Assembly: GCF_004331175.1 (NCBI RefSeq)
Contig: NZ_SJOD01000004.1
Coordinates: 186,001-250,000 of the forward strand
Direction of reading: 5' to 3'
Source: Acinetobacter sp. ANC 4178
GTDB lineage: Bacteria; Pseudomonadota; Gammaproteobacteria; Pseudomonadales; Moraxellaceae
Length of the DNA stretch: 64,000 bases
The position numbers and the translations under genes were made by a program. Shown here one piece after another: positions 43,090 through 52,804 of the stretch. The notes beneath the pieces are model-generated. The model was not told where the DNA came from, ran no database searches, and saw only the letters and a program-made list of their open reading frames with translations. Position 1 is the stretch's first letter. Each line of letters begins with the position of its first letter.

Positions 43090-43740
43090 ATGGCTCAATT
43101 TGCAGTGATTGGTTTGGGAAGTTTTGGTGCAACTGTTGCAACTGAATTGGTTGAGCTAAAACATGACGTACTGGGTATCGACAGCAATAAAAAATATGTA
43201 GAAAACATTTCTGATGTACTGACCCATGCTGTAATTGCAGATGCAACCGATGAACACGTACTCAATGAATTAAATATTCAAAATTGTGATGCTGTTGTAG
43301 TGGCCATTGGAGAGGATATTGAAGCCAGTATTCTTTGTGTTTTACATCTCAAGAATATGGGCATCGAAAAAATTTGGGTAAAAGCAAAATCAAAATCTCA
43401 CCATATGATTCTGAGCCATTTAGGCATCGATAAAATTATTCACCCAGAAGAGGATATGGGCGTCCGTGTTGCGCAGTCACTCAGCTATCCTATGGTCAGT
43501 CGTTATATGTCATTGGAAGATGATCGCTATATGGTAAAAATTGAGATTAAAGACAATTTACATGGCACTCGTTTTCAAACCATCCGTGAATACAACTCTG
43601 AAATTAATGTCATCTTACATAAGCGCGGCAAAGACCTTTTATATCAAGTAGACCCTAATTTGATATTACAGCGTGGCGATATCATTGTGGTTGAGGGTCA
43701 TTTGGAACAACTCCGCAAATTATCGAATCGTTTTAAATAA
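43090..43740 (+). CDS. ktrA: Potassium uptake regulatory subunit KtrA (RCK protein)
   Basis: A 216-residue cytosolic RCK protein. The N-terminal Rossmann domain binds nucleotide: FAVIGLGSFGATVATELVELKHDVLGIDSN (GxGxxG). An RCK_C domain follows (residues about 135-216: VKIEIKDNLHGTRFQTIREYN). It forms a ring that gates the membrane subunit encoded 1 bp downstream. The ribosome site is AAGGACC. Monovalent-cation uptake in osmotic adaptation. Confidence 0.93.
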   Translation: MAQFAVIGLGSFGATVATELVELKHDVLGIDSNKKYVENISDVLTHAVIADATDEHVLNELNIQNCDAVVVAIGEDIEASILCVLHLKNMGIEKIWVKAKSKSHHMILSHLGIDKIIHPEEDMGVRVAQSLSYPMVSRYMSLEDDRYMVKIEIKDNLHGTRFQTIREYNSEINVILHKRGKDLLYQVDPNLILQRGDIIVVEGHLEQLRKLSNRFK

Positions 43741-43741
43741 T

Positions 43742-45082
43742 ATGAAAATAATCCAGAAAAAGCCCAAAAATACGGTCAACTTAAGCCCTCCTAGCTTATT
43801 AGCACTCGGCTTTTTAAGTTTTATCCTCATTGGGACCCTGCTACTCAAATTACCGATTGCCCATCACGGTGATTTATCTTGGATACATGCGCTATTTACA
43901 GCAACATCGGCAGTCACAATTACAGGATTATCTGCCGTCAATGTGGGTGAAGCTTATACGGTATTTGGCAAAGTCGTCATTATGCTGTTGCTCCAATGCG
44001 GTGGTTTAGGTTTTATGACTTTCGCCATTTTAGCCGTGATGAGCCTTTCAAATAAAATTGGGTTAAAACAGCAGATCATGGCACAGGAAACAATCGGACA
44101 TACCAGTTTATCGAAGGTTTCGCACACCATTAAAGCGGTTCTACTGTACTCATTATTTTTTGAAGCCATCGGCACATTCATTCTCACTATCGCTTGGATG
44201 CAAGAATATGATTTCTTAAAAGCTTTCTTTTATGCGGCTTTTTACAGTGTTTCCGCATTTAACAATGGTGGGTTTTCTTTATTTCCCAATAGTTTAATGG
44301 ACTTTTCTAGCCAATATTTCATTACATTTACCATTAGCCTGCTGTACATCGTTGGCGGGATTGGCTTCTTGGTCTTAATGGACATTAAACATAAAAGAAG
44401 CTGGAAAAAACTTAGTCCAAATAGCAAGCTAATTTTGTTGACTATTGCAGGACTCAATCTATTTTCCTTCGTTATATTTTGGCTATTAGAAGCAAATAAT
44501 CCACTTACACTAGCTCCGATGAGCACGATGGAACAAGCAGTCAATGCTTGGTTTCATGCAACCGTTCCGCGTTCATCTGGATTTAATAGTTTAAATGTAG
44601 GCGACATGACTGATGCATCCGCACTGGTAACCATGGTGCTCATGTTTATTGGTGGAGGTTCTTTAAGTACGGCGGGCGGTATTAAAGTCGGTACTTTTAT
44701 TGTCGTCACTTTAAGCGTAGTGAGCTTTTTACGCCGTGCTGATGAAATACGTATTTTTAATTTTTCGATACCGCAAAATACTTCATTTAAAGCAATGGCT
44801 GTAGTGTCTATTACAGCCATGTTGGTGTTTATCGGGTTTTTGACCTTATTACTCTTAGAACCTAAGCACCATTTCCTCGATTTACTCTTTGAAGCCGTAT
44901 CGGCAGCCTGTACTGTGGGTCTTTCACGTGGTATTACCTCCGACTTACAACCTGCCAGCCAAATTATCTTAATGCTGCTTATGTTTGCCGGTCGACTAGG
45001 TCCACTCACTTTAGCCTATATGATTGCCACGCCTAAAAAAACACGCTTAAAACATCCATCTACAGATATACAAATCGGTTGA
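43742..45082 (+). CDS. ktrB: Potassium/sodium uptake membrane subunit KtrB (TrkH family)
   Basis: A 446-residue channel-like transporter with four M1-P-M2 repeats. Selectivity loops appear as ATSAVTITGLSAVN, SVSAFNNGGFSL, VPRSSGFNSLN and SAACTVGLSRGI. The start MKIIQKKPKN (43742) follows the ktrA stop by one base; an earlier in-frame start lies within ktrA. It works with KtrA. The genes form one unit closed by a bidirectional terminator. Confidence 0.93.
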   Translation: MKIIQKKPKNTVNLSPPSLLALGFLSFILIGTLLLKLPIAHHGDLSWIHALFTATSAVTITGLSAVNVGEAYTVFGKVVIMLLLQCGGLGFMTFAILAVMSLSNKIGLKQQIMAQETIGHTSLSKVSHTIKAVLLYSLFFEAIGTFILTIAWMQEYDFLKAFFYAAFYSVSAFNNGGFSLFPNSLMDFSSQYFITFTISLLYIVGGIGFLVLMDIKHKRSWKKLSPNSKLILLTIAGLNLFSFVIFWLLEANNPLTLAPMSTMEQAVNAWFHATVPRSSGFNSLNVGDMTDASALVTMVLMFIGGGSLSTAGGIKVGTFIVVTLSVVSFLRRADEIRIFNFSIPQNTSFKAMAVVSITAMLVFIGFLTLLLLEPKHHFLDLLFEAVSAACTVGLSRGITSDLQPASQIILMLLMFAGRLGPLTLAYMIATPKKTRLKHPSTDIQIG

Positions 45083-45214
45083 GGGTTCAAAAATGTATCT
45101 TTACTCAACATGCCGTAAATAAGCATTACCAAGGTATGTGTCACAAAAATACTGACCTATAAAAAAGACTGCAAAGCAAGGCGAGAATAAACTACAAGTA
45201 ATTCCATATTAAAG

Positions 45215-45246
45215 AAAAAGCCTGAAATGTTCATTTCAGGCTTTTT
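45215..45246. terminator. Bidirectional terminator between ktrB and pldA
   Basis: AAAAAGCCTGAAAT-GTTC-ATTTCAGGCTTTTT. The 14-bp stem has A and T flanks so works for both converging genes. Confidence 0.92.
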
Positions 45247-45266
45247 AAAATTCAGATTAGAAAGGA

Positions 45267-46406
45267 TCAGTACCAATTCAGCAATGAAACCCCTAACCCG
45301 ACATAAGTTGCACGATGATTATAATCAATCAAACTTTCACCATAACCATCAAACAACTGGAATTGGCCACGCAGTTTTCCGTGAATAGGAAAAGACCAAT
45401 CAAATTGTACTGCACCGTGAGAATCATCACCGCCTTTCAAAGAATGACGTAGCATTAAAGAGAAATCATGATCATCTTTACGGTAGAACGCCGTAATATC
45501 ACCACGTCCCACATAATCTTTAATGTCGGGATTATTATCATCTTTGGCATTTTCATCAAAACGATACCAAGGACGAATCATCAAGGCAAAATTATCACGC
45601 TCAAAGCCCAGATTTAAAATAGCTCTGTTCCAACTGCGCGATAACGGATCTGAACGACCATTGGACTGATGATTTAAAGTAACCCCAAAAAGACGTGCAT
45701 TTAGACCCAAAATTTCATAATTGGTCCGAAACATTAAACTCGCTTCAGGCTCATAATTGGTTTCACGAAATGGACGCGACTCGTCTTCGTTATAAACTTG
45801 CCAGCGAGAAGACTGCGTATAACCCAACCAAATATCACCATTATTGCCAAATAGATTTTCTACCGCTTTGGTCTTGAGTGAAATCTGAAACTTGGCTTCC
45901 GTGGATTTTAGATTTTGATCTTCATCCACTGTATTACGTGGGTTTGGGCTATCTGGAAATTCATTTTTTCGACTTGACCAAAACACAGGCAACAAATATA
46001 CAGGCTTGTAAGCACGAATATTCCAAGTCCCTAATTTACTGTCAGGCGACAATTCCCAACGTTTATCCAACAAAGACTGATTCGGGTCAATTTTAGACCC
46101 TTCCAGTGCAAATAAATTGCTAAAACTGCTGCCTTGTTTTTCTGAGCTTTGTGGTTCTGGCTTCGCTGCGGCTTGCTTGACTAAGACAGGCTCCGCAACC
46201 TTTGGTTTTACTTCAGTTGCAGGTATCTTAAATAAAGCATCATAACAAGCCAATCGATCTGCATTTGACTCCAAACCTATACAAGCTTCTGGACTTGCAG
46301 GTGAAATTTGCTCTGCTGGATCTTGAGCATATGCAGCAGTATATGCCGAGCCGAGCATCATAATGCTCAGCGACAGCACACCACGTTCAAATGATTTGAA
46401 CGCCAT
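45267..46406 (-). CDS. pldA: Outer membrane phospholipase A
   Basis: A 379-residue outer-membrane protein. The signal peptide is SIMMLGSAYTAAYAQ. A 100-residue periplasmic N-terminal part (with EACIGLESNADRLACYDALF, a small cysteine loop seen in Acinetobacter forms) precedes the 12-strand barrel. The active site block NHQSNGRSDPLSRSWNR gives the His-Ser pair and the Asn of OMPLA. It hydrolyses phospholipids that appear in the outer leaflet and keeps outer-membrane asymmetry. Ends with the aromatic VSLLNWY. Confidence 0.93.
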   Translation of the reverse strand: MAFKSFERGVLSLSIMMLGSAYTAAYAQDPAEQISPASPEACIGLESNADRLACYDALFKIPATEVKPKVAEPVLVKQAAAKPEPQSSEKQGSSFSNLFALEGSKIDPNQSLLDKRWELSPDSKLGTWNIRAYKPVYLLPVFWSSRKNEFPDSPNPRNTVDEDQNLKSTEAKFQISLKTKAVENLFGNNGDIWLGYTQSSRWQVYNEDESRPFRETNYEPEASLMFRTNYEILGLNARLFGVTLNHQSNGRSDPLSRSWNRAILNLGFERDNFALMIRPWYRFDENAKDDNNPDIKDYVGRGDITAFYRKDDHDFSLMLRHSLKGGDDSHGAVQFDWSFPIHGKLRGQFQLFDGYGESLIDYNHRATYVGLGVSLLNWY

Positions 46407-46430
46407 AAATACACCTCTTTTCTTATTATA

Positions 46431-49370
46431 TTAATTAACTTGATAAATCTCGAAGCCTAGTGCTAACAATTCATCTTTTTTCGCCATAGGAGCAACAACT
46501 GCTTTGCACGCTTCTTGATTAAGCAAATATTGTTCAGCTACACGCTTCAAATCATCTAAAGTCACTGCCAACAAGCGTTCACGCAATTGCTTGCGGAATG
46601 CAGGTGTGCGGGCATGCAATAATGAGTAACAAGCGGTAATTGCCTCGCCCGCTGGTGATCCCGGTTTATCCATTGAAGCAATCAGACCTAAAATGGCTTC
46701 TTCCAACTGATGGGGTTGTTGTTCAGTGTTCAACAACCATGTCACGCTGGCTTCAAAATCATTGAAAGTTTCTGCTAAACGTGGGTCGCGGTAGCTATAG
46801 AAGCGGAAAGAACAAGCATTACCATCGTAGCTTGCACCACCACCATATGCACCACCTTTTTCACGGATTGCACTATGTAAGAAACCATTACGCAAATACG
46901 CTGCTAATACCATAAGTGGCGCTGCATCAGCGTGTGCAACATCTACAGCAGGATATGCAGATGCACAGAATTGCACATTCGCCTGAATCAACCATGCTTG
47001 ATCTTGTGACTTCACTTCTGGAATAACACTGCTTAACGCTTGTTGCGTTTTATCAACTGCAAGTTTATCCCATACTGTTTGAATTTCTTCTAATAAAAGA
47101 TCAGTTTGATGTTCTTCACACACCAACAAGAATTGTTTTGGTGCTTGCAACAACTTACGGTGAATGAGCTGTAATTCCGCAATCAAATGATTATAAGCAT
47201 CTTCATTCGATTCAATTTTCGTTACAAGATCACTTAACCAGTTCAGTGAACCCAACCCCGTATTGTTATAGTCTCGCAATGCTAAAGCACTGTGCTGACG
47301 CGATGCAATTTGCATCGCATAACTATGCCCAGAACCAGACAAACGAGATTGCCAACGTGTTTTACGCTGTTGTAATAACTCGATAATACGGTCTTTCTCA
47401 TCAAATCGTAACTGTTCAAATGCAATTTTGAGCAGTCGAATAGACTCTAAATTATGTACCAACGATTTAGTGGTTAGGGTTAACCATGCACTAATCTTTT
47501 GCTTATCATCCACTTTAGAGCGCAAAGATGCTCCCATACCCAAACCACCACTAACGGCGGTTTGAATCTGTTGCAGTTCTAAATAATCGTACTCACCCGC
47601 GCCCACTTCACCCAACAAAATAGACAATAGGTTAAAATAAGGTGACTGTACAATTTCATCAGGAATCTGAATCAATACTTGTTGATAATAAATTCCATTA
47701 GTCCCTGCATGGTACAAATTCAATGGCGTGTCTAAACCATTGCTGATAATTTCACGCAATTGCCCTTGTACAATTTGCAGTTCCGCAGGCACATCTTCTA
47801 AACCCACTTTTGGCAAAAGATTAAGGTCATCTGGTGTATCCTGACGAACTTTCAGCGCTTCTGTTTGCGCTTGAATTTCCGCTTTTTCAGCTTCAGTTAA
47901 CTGTGCGCCAATTTCAGCTAAACGTGCTTTTTCTGCAGCCGCTTCCACCGCAGATTTATTGGCATCAGGGACTAAAGTCATTTGTACACGGTGAGGGTTA
48001 TCAATCAAATGCGTTTTGATTAGGTTTGACAACCACATCGGATCTTTCAGTTCTTCTTTTACCGCAGCAATGGCTGAATCGACATCCCATACAGTGACTG
48101 GGTCGCTGTGGTGAATTACACTGCCCAAACCATTTAAGATGAGGCTTAAACCATAAGGCATACCATCGCCATTAATTTCACGTTGGTGTAATTCAATTTG
48201 ATGTAAAATCGCATCGACCATGTTTTGATCAACTGGCTTTGAAGCAATATCTTCTAAAATTTTAAACACACCGGCTTTAAACTCTGCCGCATGTTCTGGG
48301 TTTGAACCTTGTACACCGCAGTAGAAGGTCATTTCATAGTTAGAATCATCTACCCCCATAATCGGGCCTGTAGACTGTGCATAACCACAAGTTTCTAAGT
48401 AGTGACGTAGCGGAGAAGCTGAATCTTCTAACAGCACACCTTCTACAAGACGCATACCTAAGCGCAGCTTGATCTCACTGGCTTTAGGCAATAACCATGA
48501 AATAATGTGATAGGTCTTATCTTTTAAATCTTCTGCATCTACCGCATAGGTTTCAGTCACTTCAAGTGGTGCAGTCAGACGACGCTCTTCTTTAGAAAAG
48601 AGCGTTTCACCTTTTGAAAACTTCGCCAATGCCAAAGTTTCAAATTGTTCTTGTAAGTTGTAAGCAGATTCATTACCAAAGGTCATGAAAACTGCATTAC
48701 TTGGATGGTAGTGGGACTTGTAGAAACTTACCAACTCATCGTAAGTTAAATCTGGAATATCTTTAGGGTCGCCACCTGAATTATAGTGATAGGTAGTTTC
48801 AGGGAATAAGTGATGTGCTAACTGATGATATAACTGATCTGAAGGTGAGCTCATAGCCCCTTTCATTTCATTAAAAACCACACCTTTATATACTGGCTCA
48901 CCATTTTCAAGCTCAATACGAATACCTTCTTGCGCAAAATCTAATGGATTTAAATTGGCAGCAAAAGCAGCATCTAAATACACTTCAAGCAAATTCTGGA
49001 AATCTTTTTTATTCTGTGTCGCAAATGGATATGCTGTCCAATCCGCAGCAGTAAAGGCATTCATAAAAGTATTTAATGAACGACGAATCATTAAGAAGAA
49101 TGGATCACGCACTGGGAATTTTTCAGAACCACACAATGCTGTGTGTTCTAAAATATGTGCTTCACCTTTTGAATCCATGGGCTGAGTACGAAAAGCCACC
49201 AAGAACACATTTTCATCATGATTAGTCGCAAGATGATAATGTATAGCACCAGTCACTTTATGCTGGTATTCGGTCACTAAAATATCTAAGGCTTCAACAT
49301 GGTGTTGACGAATCAACTGAAACGCTGGATGTACAGTTTGGGAAAGGGTTTCAGTCACATCTACAGTCAT
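46431..49370 (-). CDS. M16C (presequence protease/PreP-like) metallopeptidase
   Basis: A 979-residue zinc peptidase. The inverted motif HILEH (HxxEH) lies in PMDSKGEAHILEHTALCGSEKFPVRDPFF, with the third ligand Glu downstream in NEMKGAM. The two halves (about 470 each) are joined by an acidic coiled linker (LAEIGAQLTEAEKAEIQAQTEAL), as in PreP/Cym1. It degrades peptides in a closed chamber; as no signal peptide is present, cytoplasmic. The start is ATG 49370 with AGGAGCGCAC; 20 more residues are open upstream. Confidence 0.92.
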   Translation of the reverse strand: MTVDVTETLSQTVHPAFQLIRQHHVEALDILVTEYQHKVTGAIHYHLATNHDENVFLVAFRTQPMDSKGEAHILEHTALCGSEKFPVRDPFFLMIRRSLNTFMNAFTAADWTAYPFATQNKKDFQNLLEVYLDAAFAANLNPLDFAQEGIRIELENGEPVYKGVVFNEMKGAMSSPSDQLYHQLAHHLFPETTYHYNSGGDPKDIPDLTYDELVSFYKSHYHPSNAVFMTFGNESAYNLQEQFETLALAKFSKGETLFSKEERRLTAPLEVTETYAVDAEDLKDKTYHIISWLLPKASEIKLRLGMRLVEGVLLEDSASPLRHYLETCGYAQSTGPIMGVDDSNYEMTFYCGVQGSNPEHAAEFKAGVFKILEDIASKPVDQNMVDAILHQIELHQREINGDGMPYGLSLILNGLGSVIHHSDPVTVWDVDSAIAAVKEELKDPMWLSNLIKTHLIDNPHRVQMTLVPDANKSAVEAAAEKARLAEIGAQLTEAEKAEIQAQTEALKVRQDTPDDLNLLPKVGLEDVPAELQIVQGQLREIISNGLDTPLNLYHAGTNGIYYQQVLIQIPDEIVQSPYFNLLSILLGEVGAGEYDYLELQQIQTAVSGGLGMGASLRSKVDDKQKISAWLTLTTKSLVHNLESIRLLKIAFEQLRFDEKDRIIELLQQRKTRWQSRLSGSGHSYAMQIASRQHSALALRDYNNTGLGSLNWLSDLVTKIESNEDAYNHLIAELQLIHRKLLQAPKQFLLVCEEHQTDLLLEEIQTVWDKLAVDKTQQALSSVIPEVKSQDQAWLIQANVQFCASAYPAVDVAHADAAPLMVLAAYLRNGFLHSAIREKGGAYGGGASYDGNACSFRFYSYRDPRLAETFNDFEASVTWLLNTEQQPHQLEEAILGLIASMDKPGSPAGEAITACYSLLHARTPAFRKQLRERLLAVTLDDLKRVAEQYLLNQEACKAVVAPMAKKDELLALGFEIYQVN

Positions 49371-49524
49371 GTGCGCTCCTAATAATCTTTTAAATAAAAC
49401 TGAAATGATTATAGCTTTAGTTTGAGCCATAATTCACGTATAAACCCGAGTATTTTATTCAGGTCTGGAACAATACACAGTAACACACTGTGCATTGTGT
49501 TAAATGAAGTAAATCACTGAAAAA

Positions 49525-49974
49525 CTAGATTAAATATTTAAAATAGTTATAGCTTGGATTATTTTCAACCCAAACGTAATTCTGTTTTTGGTAAAAATCC
49601 GCGGCTAATCGTGTATCAGTATGTAAACAAAGCGCTGAAAAATTCGGTTTAGCTTTATTTTCCAAGTAAGCCAACAGGTCTTTTCCAACGCCATGTCGTC
49701 TATATTTAGGATGTACATAAAAACGTCTTACGCGACCAATTCGGCTTTTTTGCCCATCTTCTTCACGTTGTTGATTTAATCCACCGCATCCAATCAGCTT
49801 TTCACCATCATAAGCAACTAAAAAAAATTCACCCTCATCCTGAAATCGATTTTTGCCATTCGCAAATTCTTCAATTAACCGTTGAACAATATTAAATCCT
49901 TCTTTATTTGCAAGTTTGAGTAAACTATCAATCTGAGTGGGTAATTGTGTCGCTTCTTTAATGATGAGGTCCAT
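49525..49974 (-). CDS. GNAT family N-acetyltransferase
   Basis: A 149-residue GNAT protein. The acetyl-CoA site is VRRFYVHPKYRRHGVGKDLLAYLENKA (Q/RxxGxG/A as RRHGVG). The C-terminal ALCLHTDTRLAADFYQKQNYVW is the usual beta5-alpha4 end. The substrate is unknown. Monocistronic, divergent from the adenosine kinase gene. Confidence 0.88.
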   Translation of the reverse strand: MDLIIKEATQLPTQIDSLLKLANKEGFNIVQRLIEEFANGKNRFQDEGEFFLVAYDGEKLIGCGGLNQQREEDGQKSRIGRVRRFYVHPKYRRHGVGKDLLAYLENKAKPNFSALCLHTDTRLAADFYQKQNYVWVENNPSYNYFKYLI

Positions 49975-50122
49975 GTTTTATCTATTACCTAACACTGGTT
50001 TTTGCCTATTAAACAATAAAACACAATCAATTACGCATAATCTTGAATTTTATTCACAAAACTTCTGCAATCCTGAGCATTGGTGTAAACTTAGCCTTTT
50101 ATTTTAGATGTGATTGAACGAC

Positions 50123-51130
50123 ATGACCTCTGTTGATCTTTTTGCAATTGGTAATGCGCTGATTGACCAAGAATTTAAAGTTTCTGATGAATTTCTTACG
50201 CAACACAACCTGCAAAAAGGAACCATGCAACTCACTGATGGCGATCAACAAGCAAATTTATATACTCAGCTGCAACAGTCTGAAGTTTATAAAGGTCAGG
50301 CTTCTGGCGGTTCTGCTGCTAATACAACCGTGGCATTCAGTGCACTTGGTGGTACAGCATTTTATGGCTGCCGTGTAGGTAATGATGAGCTAGGTAAAAT
50401 CTACTTAGATGGCTTAAATGAAGCAGGTATTCAGACCACTGCTAAATCAGTCAGTGATGGTGTAACAGGTACGTGTATGGTACTGGTCAGCCCAGACTCA
50501 GAACGCACTATGCAAACCTACTTAGGCATCACCGCAGAACTTTCCGCAGAACAAATTGATTTTGAACCATTAAAAACTGCACAGTGGCTCTATATCGAAG
50601 GATATTTGTCTACAAGCACCACTGCACGTGTTGCAGTCAAACAAGCACGTGAAATTGCGCGTGCACACCAAGTTAAAATTGCCCTCACATTATCTGACCC
50701 AGCCATGGTGCAATATGCACGTGATGGCTTAAATGAATTGCTAGATGATGGTGTAGATTTACTATTTTGCAATCAACAAGAAGCCATGATGTATACCGAA
50801 ACTACGACAGTTGAAGATGCATTGGCTAAATTGAAGCTACATAGTAAATACGTTGTAATTACACTAAGTGCAGAAGGCGCACTTATTTCATCTGAGCAAG
50901 AAACCATTCGAGTAGCAGGTCGTGCAGTGACTGCGGTTGATGCCAATGGTGCTGGCGATGCATTTGCTGGTTCATTCCTTTATGCATTGAACACAGGTGA
51001 AGACTTACAAACTGCGGCTGAACTCGCCATTTTAATTTCGAGTGAAGTGGTCTCTCAATTTGGTCCACGTCTTAGCAATCAAAACTATTCCGAATTGCTT
51101 GCCAATTTTCAAAAGAAGGAATGTGCCTAA
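50123..51130 (+). CDS. PfkB family carbohydrate kinase, adenosine kinase type
   Basis: A 335-residue ribokinase-fold enzyme. The N-terminal motif GGSAANTTVAFSALGG and the catalytic-base motif VDANGAGDAFAGSFLYAL (GAGD) are intact. The sugar/adenosine group GNALIDQEFKVSDEF at the start and TGTCMVLVSPDSERTMQTYLG are typical of bacterial adenosine kinase-type sequences. The start is ATG 50123; the TTG nine bases earlier is less likely. It ends overlapping the next gene at TAATG, so the two are coupled. Confidence 0.87.
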   Translation: MTSVDLFAIGNALIDQEFKVSDEFLTQHNLQKGTMQLTDGDQQANLYTQLQQSEVYKGQASGGSAANTTVAFSALGGTAFYGCRVGNDELGKIYLDGLNEAGIQTTAKSVSDGVTGTCMVLVSPDSERTMQTYLGITAELSAEQIDFEPLKTAQWLYIEGYLSTSTTARVAVKQAREIARAHQVKIALTLSDPAMVQYARDGLNELLDDGVDLLFCNQQEAMMYTETTTVEDALAKLKLHSKYVVITLSAEGALISSEQETIRVAGRAVTAVDANGAGDAFAGSFLYALNTGEDLQTAAELAILISSEVVSQFGPRLSNQNYSELLANFQKKECA

Positions 51131-51453
51131 TGCATAAACTTTGTATGACCGAAGACATTCCAGAGCGTGAAGCACGTGCTTTTGAAACGCCGAATGGTGA
51201 TACGATTTTTATTACACAGCGCGATGGTGCTTTTTTTGCCTATCAGAATGTTTGCCCCCATCTACAAGTTGAACTTGAATTTCTTGAAAATCAGTTCCTA
51301 GACCGTGATCAAGAATATATTGAATGCTCTACACACGGCGCTCTCTTTACCATAGAAACGGGCGAATGCATATCAGGCCCTTGCCTAGGTCAGTCGCTTG
51401 AAAAAATCGAGATAACTGTGCATTCTGATGGTGGAATCTACCTACCTGAATAA
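51130..51453 (+). CDS. Rieske (2Fe-2S) protein
   Basis: A 107-residue single-domain Rieske ferredoxin. Cluster ligands are CPH in YQNVCPHLQVELEF and CSTH in YIECSTHGALF, then GECISGPCLGQSLEK. The start ATG 51130 overlaps the kinase stop and has AAGGA nine bases before it; ATG 51121 is too near the ribosome site. It carries electrons to an oxygenase or other partner that is not encoded here. Coupled to the kinase gene. Confidence 0.9.
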   Translation: MHKLCMTEDIPEREARAFETPNGDTIFITQRDGAFFAYQNVCPHLQVELEFLENQFLDRDQEYIECSTHGALFTIETGECISGPCLGQSLEKIEITVHSDGGIYLPE

Positions 51454-51468
51454 TATATGGAATTTGCC

Positions 51469-52086
51469 ATGCTTGAGTTAATACACGATATAAATTTAAT
51501 GCCATTTCATTTAAGTTTATTAGCGCTTGTATTACTCAGCTTGGTAGAAACCATTGGTTACTTTCTACATATTCAACCAAGCCAATTTTTTAAGCGTGTT
51601 ATTCCGCAAAAACTCGCAGAAGCTCCTTTACTCAACGTAAAATTTTCCAAAATCTTAATTTTGGTCTTCCTGTTAATGAACTTCAGCTTTTCAGGCTATT
51701 TCCTTCAATTTAGTTATTTCGCACAACGGGAAAGCTTTTTACCCGCATATTATGTCATTCTTCCCGCATTAATTATCGCAATTTTCTTTACCGTATTTAT
51801 GATTCATTGCCTAGATCAAGTAATTAGACCTACGCAAATACAGCTTCAATCCAATTTGTTGGGTAGGCTTGCAACTATTTCCAGTGGCAATGCGCGACCA
51901 GGTTTCTCTGCCCAAGCTCGTGTTAGAGATGAATATGGTCAACTGCACTATGTACAAGTTGAACCAGAATTTGGCGAGTTGGAATTTCAGTCTCAAATTA
52001 TTTTAATTCGCATTAAACACTCCCATTACATTGCTAAAAAGATTTCAAAGTCAAATGAACTTTTCACTAACGACTTGCATAAATAA
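51469..52086 (+). CDS. Membrane protein with C-terminal OB-like domain (YqiJ-like)
   Basis: A 205-residue protein. Three hydrophobic helices (FHLSLLALVLLSLVETIGYFL, ILILVFLLMNFSFSGYFLQFSYF, PALIIAIFFTVFMIHCLDQ) precede a soluble C-terminal domain with GRLATISSGNARPGFSAQARVRDEYGQLHYVQVEPE, which looks like the OB-fold of YqiJ/DUF1449 proteins. Those usually go with a flotillin, which is not seen here. The start ATG 51469 has TATGGAA before it; ATG 51457 is possible. 15 bp after the Rieske gene, probably cotranscribed. Confidence 0.75.
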   Translation: MLELIHDINLMPFHLSLLALVLLSLVETIGYFLHIQPSQFFKRVIPQKLAEAPLLNVKFSKILILVFLLMNFSFSGYFLQFSYFAQRESFLPAYYVILPALIIAIFFTVFMIHCLDQVIRPTQIQLQSNLLGRLATISSGNARPGFSAQARVRDEYGQLHYVQVEPEFGELEFQSQIILIRIKHSHYIAKKISKSNELFTNDLHK

Positions 52087-52612
52087 GTAAGTCGTCGGCT
52101 TTTTACTGCCCTATTTTTTTCATCCTTAATTGGCATTGATTCTCCCGCAGTGCTTTACTCAGCATGACTCAGCAAATGAATCTCCGCAGCTAAATGACTT
52201 TTTAAACCTTTTGGATAAAAAAATTTACAAATAATCTTCCTCAGCTCAATTAACAATGTGTATATTCATTAATCAACAATAAAAAATGTGAGAATTAATT
52301 AAGAAAATTAAAATTTAATCCAATTCTTTTAGTACAGTTTAATAATTAGACGAATAAATAGTTGACCAAATTACTTGGTTTCATCATTTTATTAATACAA
52401 GTATTTTAGTCGGATTTAATAATATTAAATTACAACTGTTTTAGTCAGAAATAAAACGTTAAATGTTAGAATAAAAATGATACATCACATGTTACAAGTA
52501 TTTGATTTTAATTAAAATAATAATATATTTTTATTTTAAGTGTATTCCCTATTTATTTTTTGTATGAAATTGTTTAATAATATTAAGTATGTTTCAAAAC
52601 AGGCTTATTCCT
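52087..52612. other. Long AT-rich leader before the cytochrome bd operon
   Basis: About 525 bases without a gene, extremely AT-rich. Three copies of TTTTAGT followed by C/G-rich bases occur at 52327, 52404 and 52439; the first two are both followed by TTTAATAAT. TTGATTTTAATTAA at 52502-52515 resembles an FNR/Anr box (TTGATnnnnATCAA) with one right-half mismatch. These are candidate sites for oxygen- or redox-responsive control of the operon. Confidence 0.4.
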
Positions 52613-52804
52613 ATGAGCTTAGTTCCAAAAGATTTTAATCAACGCCTAGTCCGTGAAATAACAATCATATTAATAATTAAGGTTGTTATCTTACTCACGA
52701 TTAAACACATCTGGTTTGATGCACCGACTATTCCGAAAAACTTTGACAATCAAGTTGCTGAGCGTATTGCTGGCAGTCCATCCCAAATCAAGGAGACACG
52801 TTGA
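52613..52804 (+). CDS. cydP: Cytochrome oxidase putative small subunit CydP
   Basis: A 63-residue protein with a single membrane helix ([21 protein letters not shown]). It has the CydP layout: short N-terminus, helix, then a soluble tail ([22 protein letters not shown]). CydP is found just upstream of cydA in Acinetobacter and related genera. Start at MSLVPKDF (52613); eight upstream codons are open. The stop overlaps the cydA start (TGATG). Its role in the oxidase is not proven. Confidence 0.85.
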   Translation: MSLVPKDFNQRLVREITIILIIKVVILLTIKHIWFDAPTIPKNFDNQVAERIAGSPSQIKETR

